From an uncultured Bacilli bacterium (lineage in GTDB: Bacteria > Bacillota_I > Bacilli_A > RF39 > UBA660): a stretch of 8,155 nucleotides of DNA. Location: the NCBI GenBank assembly GCA_934096025.1, contig CAKOLP010000032.1, positions 1 to 8,155 on the forward strand. Direction: 5' to 3'. Positions within the stretch are counted from its first letter, which is position 1. Each line of letters begins with the position of its first letter. This document shows positions 6,827-8,155 of the stretch, in pieces. The notes beneath the pieces are model-generated. The model saw nothing but the letters and a program-made list of their open reading frames with translations. It made no database searches and was not told the origin of the DNA. The position numbers were made by a program, and so were the translations under genes.

Positions 6827-7163
6827 TTACACACCAACTATATATCATCTTATTTATCTTCAATAATTCATTACTTTTATTAAGTAATTGTTTTTCATTT
6901 ATATATTTAAACTTGTAAGCTCTCTCTAGGTAAAAATCTAATAAATTTATTTTAGCTAAAGCTTCTATTTGAAAACTTTTTCGATACTCACTTCTATTAT
7001 CATAATTTGCTTTTTCTACTATTTCCAGTAAATATAAAGCATCTTTATATATCATATTTCTCGTAATTATATCCTTTTTAGGAAAAGTAATTATTATTTT
7101 TTCTAAGCCCAAGATAAAGCTTTTTATATTCTTTATTATTAAGAACTTCTCATTACCTTGCAC
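6816..7163 (-). CDS. avd: Avd-like DGR accessory protein (four-helix bundle)
   Basis: A 115-residue, lysine-rich, mostly helical protein with the pattern of the Avd / 23S rRNA intervening-sequence four-helix-bundle family: LEKIIITFPKKDI (20-31, the conserved FPK at 27-29), then helix ALYLLEIVEKA, an RxxxxxxxxALAKINLLDFYLERAY helix, ISEKQ-like YINEKQ turn (88-92), and a last helix ending IYSW (W110). In Bordetella phage BPP-1, Avd is a pentameric basic barrel that binds RT and TR RNA and is required for mutagenic retrohoming. The start is GTG at 7161-7163, 11 nt inside the upstream gene; GAGGA lies 8 nt before it. No other in-frame start gives the full first helix. Assignment rests on pattern plus position immediately before RT. 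Confidence 0.8.
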   Translation of the reverse strand: MQGNEKFLIIKNIKSFILGLEKIIITFPKKDIITRNMIYKDALYLLEIVEKANYDNRSEYRKSFQIEALAKINLLDFYLERAYKFKYINEKQLLNKSNELLKINKMIYSWCVNDK

Positions 7164-7524
7164 TTTCTAATTCCTCAACTATTCTTTCGAGTTCTTCTAA
7201 AGATAAACTATTAATTCGTTCTTTAAGTCTCTCTAATCTTTTTTCCATATCTATATTTTTTAAAGCACTCTTTAAAAGTTCATTATATTTTTTTATTATA
7301 CCTTTAAACTCATCGACTACTTCACATTTATCAAATACTTTATAAGACAATTTTTCTGCTTGTAGTCTATCTTTTACTTTATTATGAGCAACCTCTGGAT
7401 AACCAGCCATTTTTTTATGCTCAATAAATTTATACCCGAATAACTCATGAAGAATTATCCCATCATCTCCAAACGCATTGTAAAACTTCCCTGATTTATA
7501 TAATTCAATATACTTCTTATTCAT
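7153..7524 (-). CDS. MutS-domain-I-like small protein (DGR accessory, MSL type)
   Basis: A 123-residue protein. Residues 10-70 resemble the mismatch-binding domain I of MutS: KSGKFYNAFGDDGIILHELFGYK (10-32) matches MutS 'G-D-FYELF-DDA', then KKMAGYPEVAHNKVKDRL (37-54) matches 'P-GVP-hA-e-yl-kL', and LSYKVFDKCE (59-68) matches the GY-VA--EQ strand. The Phe-x-Glu mismatch-recognition motif is F14-Y15-N16 here, so the Glu is missing. Residues 74-121 are a predicted coiled coil ending in a LSLEELERIVEELE helix. No MutS ATPase domains are present, so it is not a repair protein on its own. MutS-like (MSL) proteins are a described DGR accessory class. Good ribosome binding site GGGAG, 6 nt before the ATG. 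First protein gene of the operon. Confidence 0.75.
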   Translation of the reverse strand: MNKKYIELYKSGKFYNAFGDDGIILHELFGYKFIEHKKMAGYPEVAHNKVKDRLQAEKLSYKVFDKCEVVDEFKGIIKKYNELLKSALKNIDMEKRLERLKERINSLSLEELERIVEELESAR

Positions 7525-7566
7525 TTTTTCTCCCTTTTTATTTAGGGTTCTAACACTTTAATTTTT

Positions 7567-7613
7567 AAAAAATACGCCAGTAGGAGAAGCCACGTATGAC
7601 TCTCCGTACGTAT
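7567..7613 (-). terminator. Terminator-like hairpin between the TR and the protein genes
   Basis: On the minus strand ATACG (7613-7609) pairs with CGTAT (7576-7572) and, inside it, GGAGA (7605-7601) pairs with TCTCC (7587-7583); six T follow (7572-7567). It has the form of an intrinsic terminator with an internal loop. No convincing promoter was seen between it and the next ATG at 7524, so it may act as a partial terminator giving more TR RNA than mRNA. Equally, it may be a structural part of the TR RNA 3' flank. Confidence 0.5.
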
Positions 7614-7698
7614 CCACATTCAGGCTATGCCTAGGATAATTCTTGTCCTTTATCTCACCCACTACAAAACCGTAATCTTGCAATTATACCTGGAGTAT
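7614..7698 (-). other. Spacer 3' of the TR
   Basis: Non-coding on the minus strand. It holds two small hairpins: AGGA/TCCT (about 7650-7632) and AGGC-ATA-GCCT (about 7632-7622). In BPP-1 the region just 3' of the TR is needed for cDNA priming and Avd-RT binding; the same role here is inference from position. Confidence 0.4.
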
Positions 7699-7800
7699 TT
7701 AAAGGGCTGGCCGCAACGCATTGTTATTGTTCGTATTGTTCACGTTGCCATCAGTGTTCACATTGAACACATTATTCGTATTGTCCGTGCGCGGAGCGCG
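7699..7800 (-). repeat. DGR template repeat (TR), approximate bounds
   Basis: Read on the minus strand from 7800, the frame is 33 codons plus TAA. From 7785 to 7720, 12 of about 22 codons are AAC or AAT. Asn codons of this kind can be changed at adenines to 15 amino acids with no stop, the hallmark of DGR templates. The virtual peptide includes NVFNVNTDGNVNNTNNNNAL and ends RPAL-stop, like the C-termini of C-type-lectin-fold DGR target proteins. A non-mutable GC-rich end (GCGTTGCGGCCAGCCC, 7719-7704) fits an initiation-of-mutagenic-homology region. The upstream frame is broken by TAG and TAA codons (7842-7828), so this is a template, not the end of a gene. Exact ends need the VR. Confidence 0.85.
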
Positions 7801-8155
7801 AATTATTACAGAATTACCCCTTTGGACTTACATTTATTTCTAAAATGCCAAATTACTTCCTTTGGATTTGTCGATATCTCAATTTTTCCTCTTTACACCG
7901 TTGCCAAACACTCTCCAAAACCCCCATATCTATTTCTACACAGTCCACTTCCCAAAGACCGTGTGGAAAACTTTTTTGGCTACTGGCACATGCTTTAAGC
8001 ATTGCGCCAGATTTTCACCTAGTTTTTTGCATCCTTACTACCAAAACCTAAGTTAGTTTGCTGCTTTCCTCGCACCGCAAGGGCGCGTAGAAAAGCAATG
8101 CTCCGTACCTATTTTATCAAAATTGGCTCGGCTGCTGTCCCAGCCCCGCCAGCAT
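7801..8155 (-). ncRNA. Structured leader region upstream of the TR
   Basis: A stretch of more than 300 nt without a convincing gene but with a series of strong hairpins on the minus strand. At 8151-8124, TGGC/GCCA encloses GGCTG/CAGCC. At 8097-8062 there are 15 pairs with one bulged A and loop CTTGC. At 8010-7983, CTGGCGC.ATGCT pairs with AGCATGTGCCAG with one bulge. At 7969-7933, TTTC + ACACGGTC pairs with GACTGTGT + GAAA with one mismatch. At 7869-7843, AAAT + CCAAA pairs with TTTGG + ATTT. Base composition is clearly richer in G+C than the flanking genes. I infer a structured non-coding RNA or TR 5' flank; a decayed gene is the alternative. No clear promoter was found. Confidence 0.45.
7853..8002 (-). 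other. Possible 49-residue reading frame inside the structured leader
   Basis: An ATG at 8002-8000 opens 49 codons to TAA at 7855-7853 (starts MLKACASSQK, ends RQIQRK). There is no ribosome binding site, the start lies inside the hairpin arm at 7983-8010, and a TGA is four codons upstream. Residue use (several Cys and Trp, few Asn and Ile) is unlike the genes of this window. Most likely it is a chance frame across structured RNA, but it could be a remnant of a transferred gene. Confidence 0.2.

Noticed and set aside
7627..7998. Plus-strand 123-codon frame across the TR region
   Set aside because: It is antisense to the TR and its leader; its IVIVRIVH-type repeats are simply the complement of the Asn codons, and it has no ribosome binding site.
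7845..8056. Two overlapping plus-strand frames of 64-68 codons
   Set aside because: They are antisense to the structured leader, overlap each other in different frames and lack ribosome binding sites or recognisable motifs.
7801..8155. RNase P RNA, tmRNA or SRP RNA as the identity of the structured leader
   Set aside because: A GAGGAAAG stretch recalls RNase P RNA, but the remaining conserved core sequences of that RNA are missing; no tRNA-like ends or tag reading frame of tmRNA were found.

Overview
The window looks like chromosomal DNA from a low-GC Gram-positive bacterium, probably an uncultured gut member of the Bacilli/Mollicutes-like lineages. The evidence is strong A+T bias, good GGAGG-type ribosome binding sites, a lipobox lipoprotein, and tRNA genes with encoded CCA. 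TGA serves as a stop, so the Mycoplasma code is not in use. The lineage is inferred; nothing in the window fixes a genus.

Left part (1-4547): housekeeping genes. The 5' part of rnc (RNase III) runs leftwards off the window. A pair of closely spaced divergent promoters separates it from yidD, which overlaps by 4 bases a ZnuA/TroA-like lipoprotein gene that has lost the usual metal-binding histidines. tRNA-Ser(GCT) follows with its own promoter and terminator. On the minus strand lie a tRNA-Ile(GAT)-tRNA-Glu(TTC) pair with its own promoter and terminator, then priA with its own promoter.

Middle (4514-5448): a gene for an Rpn/PDDEXK_2-type nuclease-transposase, with its own promoter and terminator, transcribed leftwards.

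Right part (5490 to the right edge, minus strand): a diversity-generating retroelement (DGR). In transcription order it has a structured, relatively GC-rich leader, an adenine-rich template repeat (TR, about 7800-7699) dominated by AAC/AAT codons, a terminator-like hairpin (7613-7567), a MutS-domain-I-like small protein (MSL type), an Avd-like helical bundle protein, a DGR-type reverse transcriptase (IGNMTSQ and YMDD motifs), an unrecognised 79-residue basic protein, and a rho-independent terminator (5513-5490). The four genes form a chain in which each junction overlaps by exactly 11 nt. In the known DGR mechanism, RT and Avd copy TR RNA with adenine mutagenesis, and the cDNA replaces a variable repeat (VR) in a target gene. 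No VR or target gene is visible here; it should lie beyond the right edge or elsewhere in the genome.

The most interesting material is the DGR with its MutS-like accessory protein, its unrecognised downstream gene and its heavily structured TR leader, followed by the ligand-less ZnuA-like lipoprotein.
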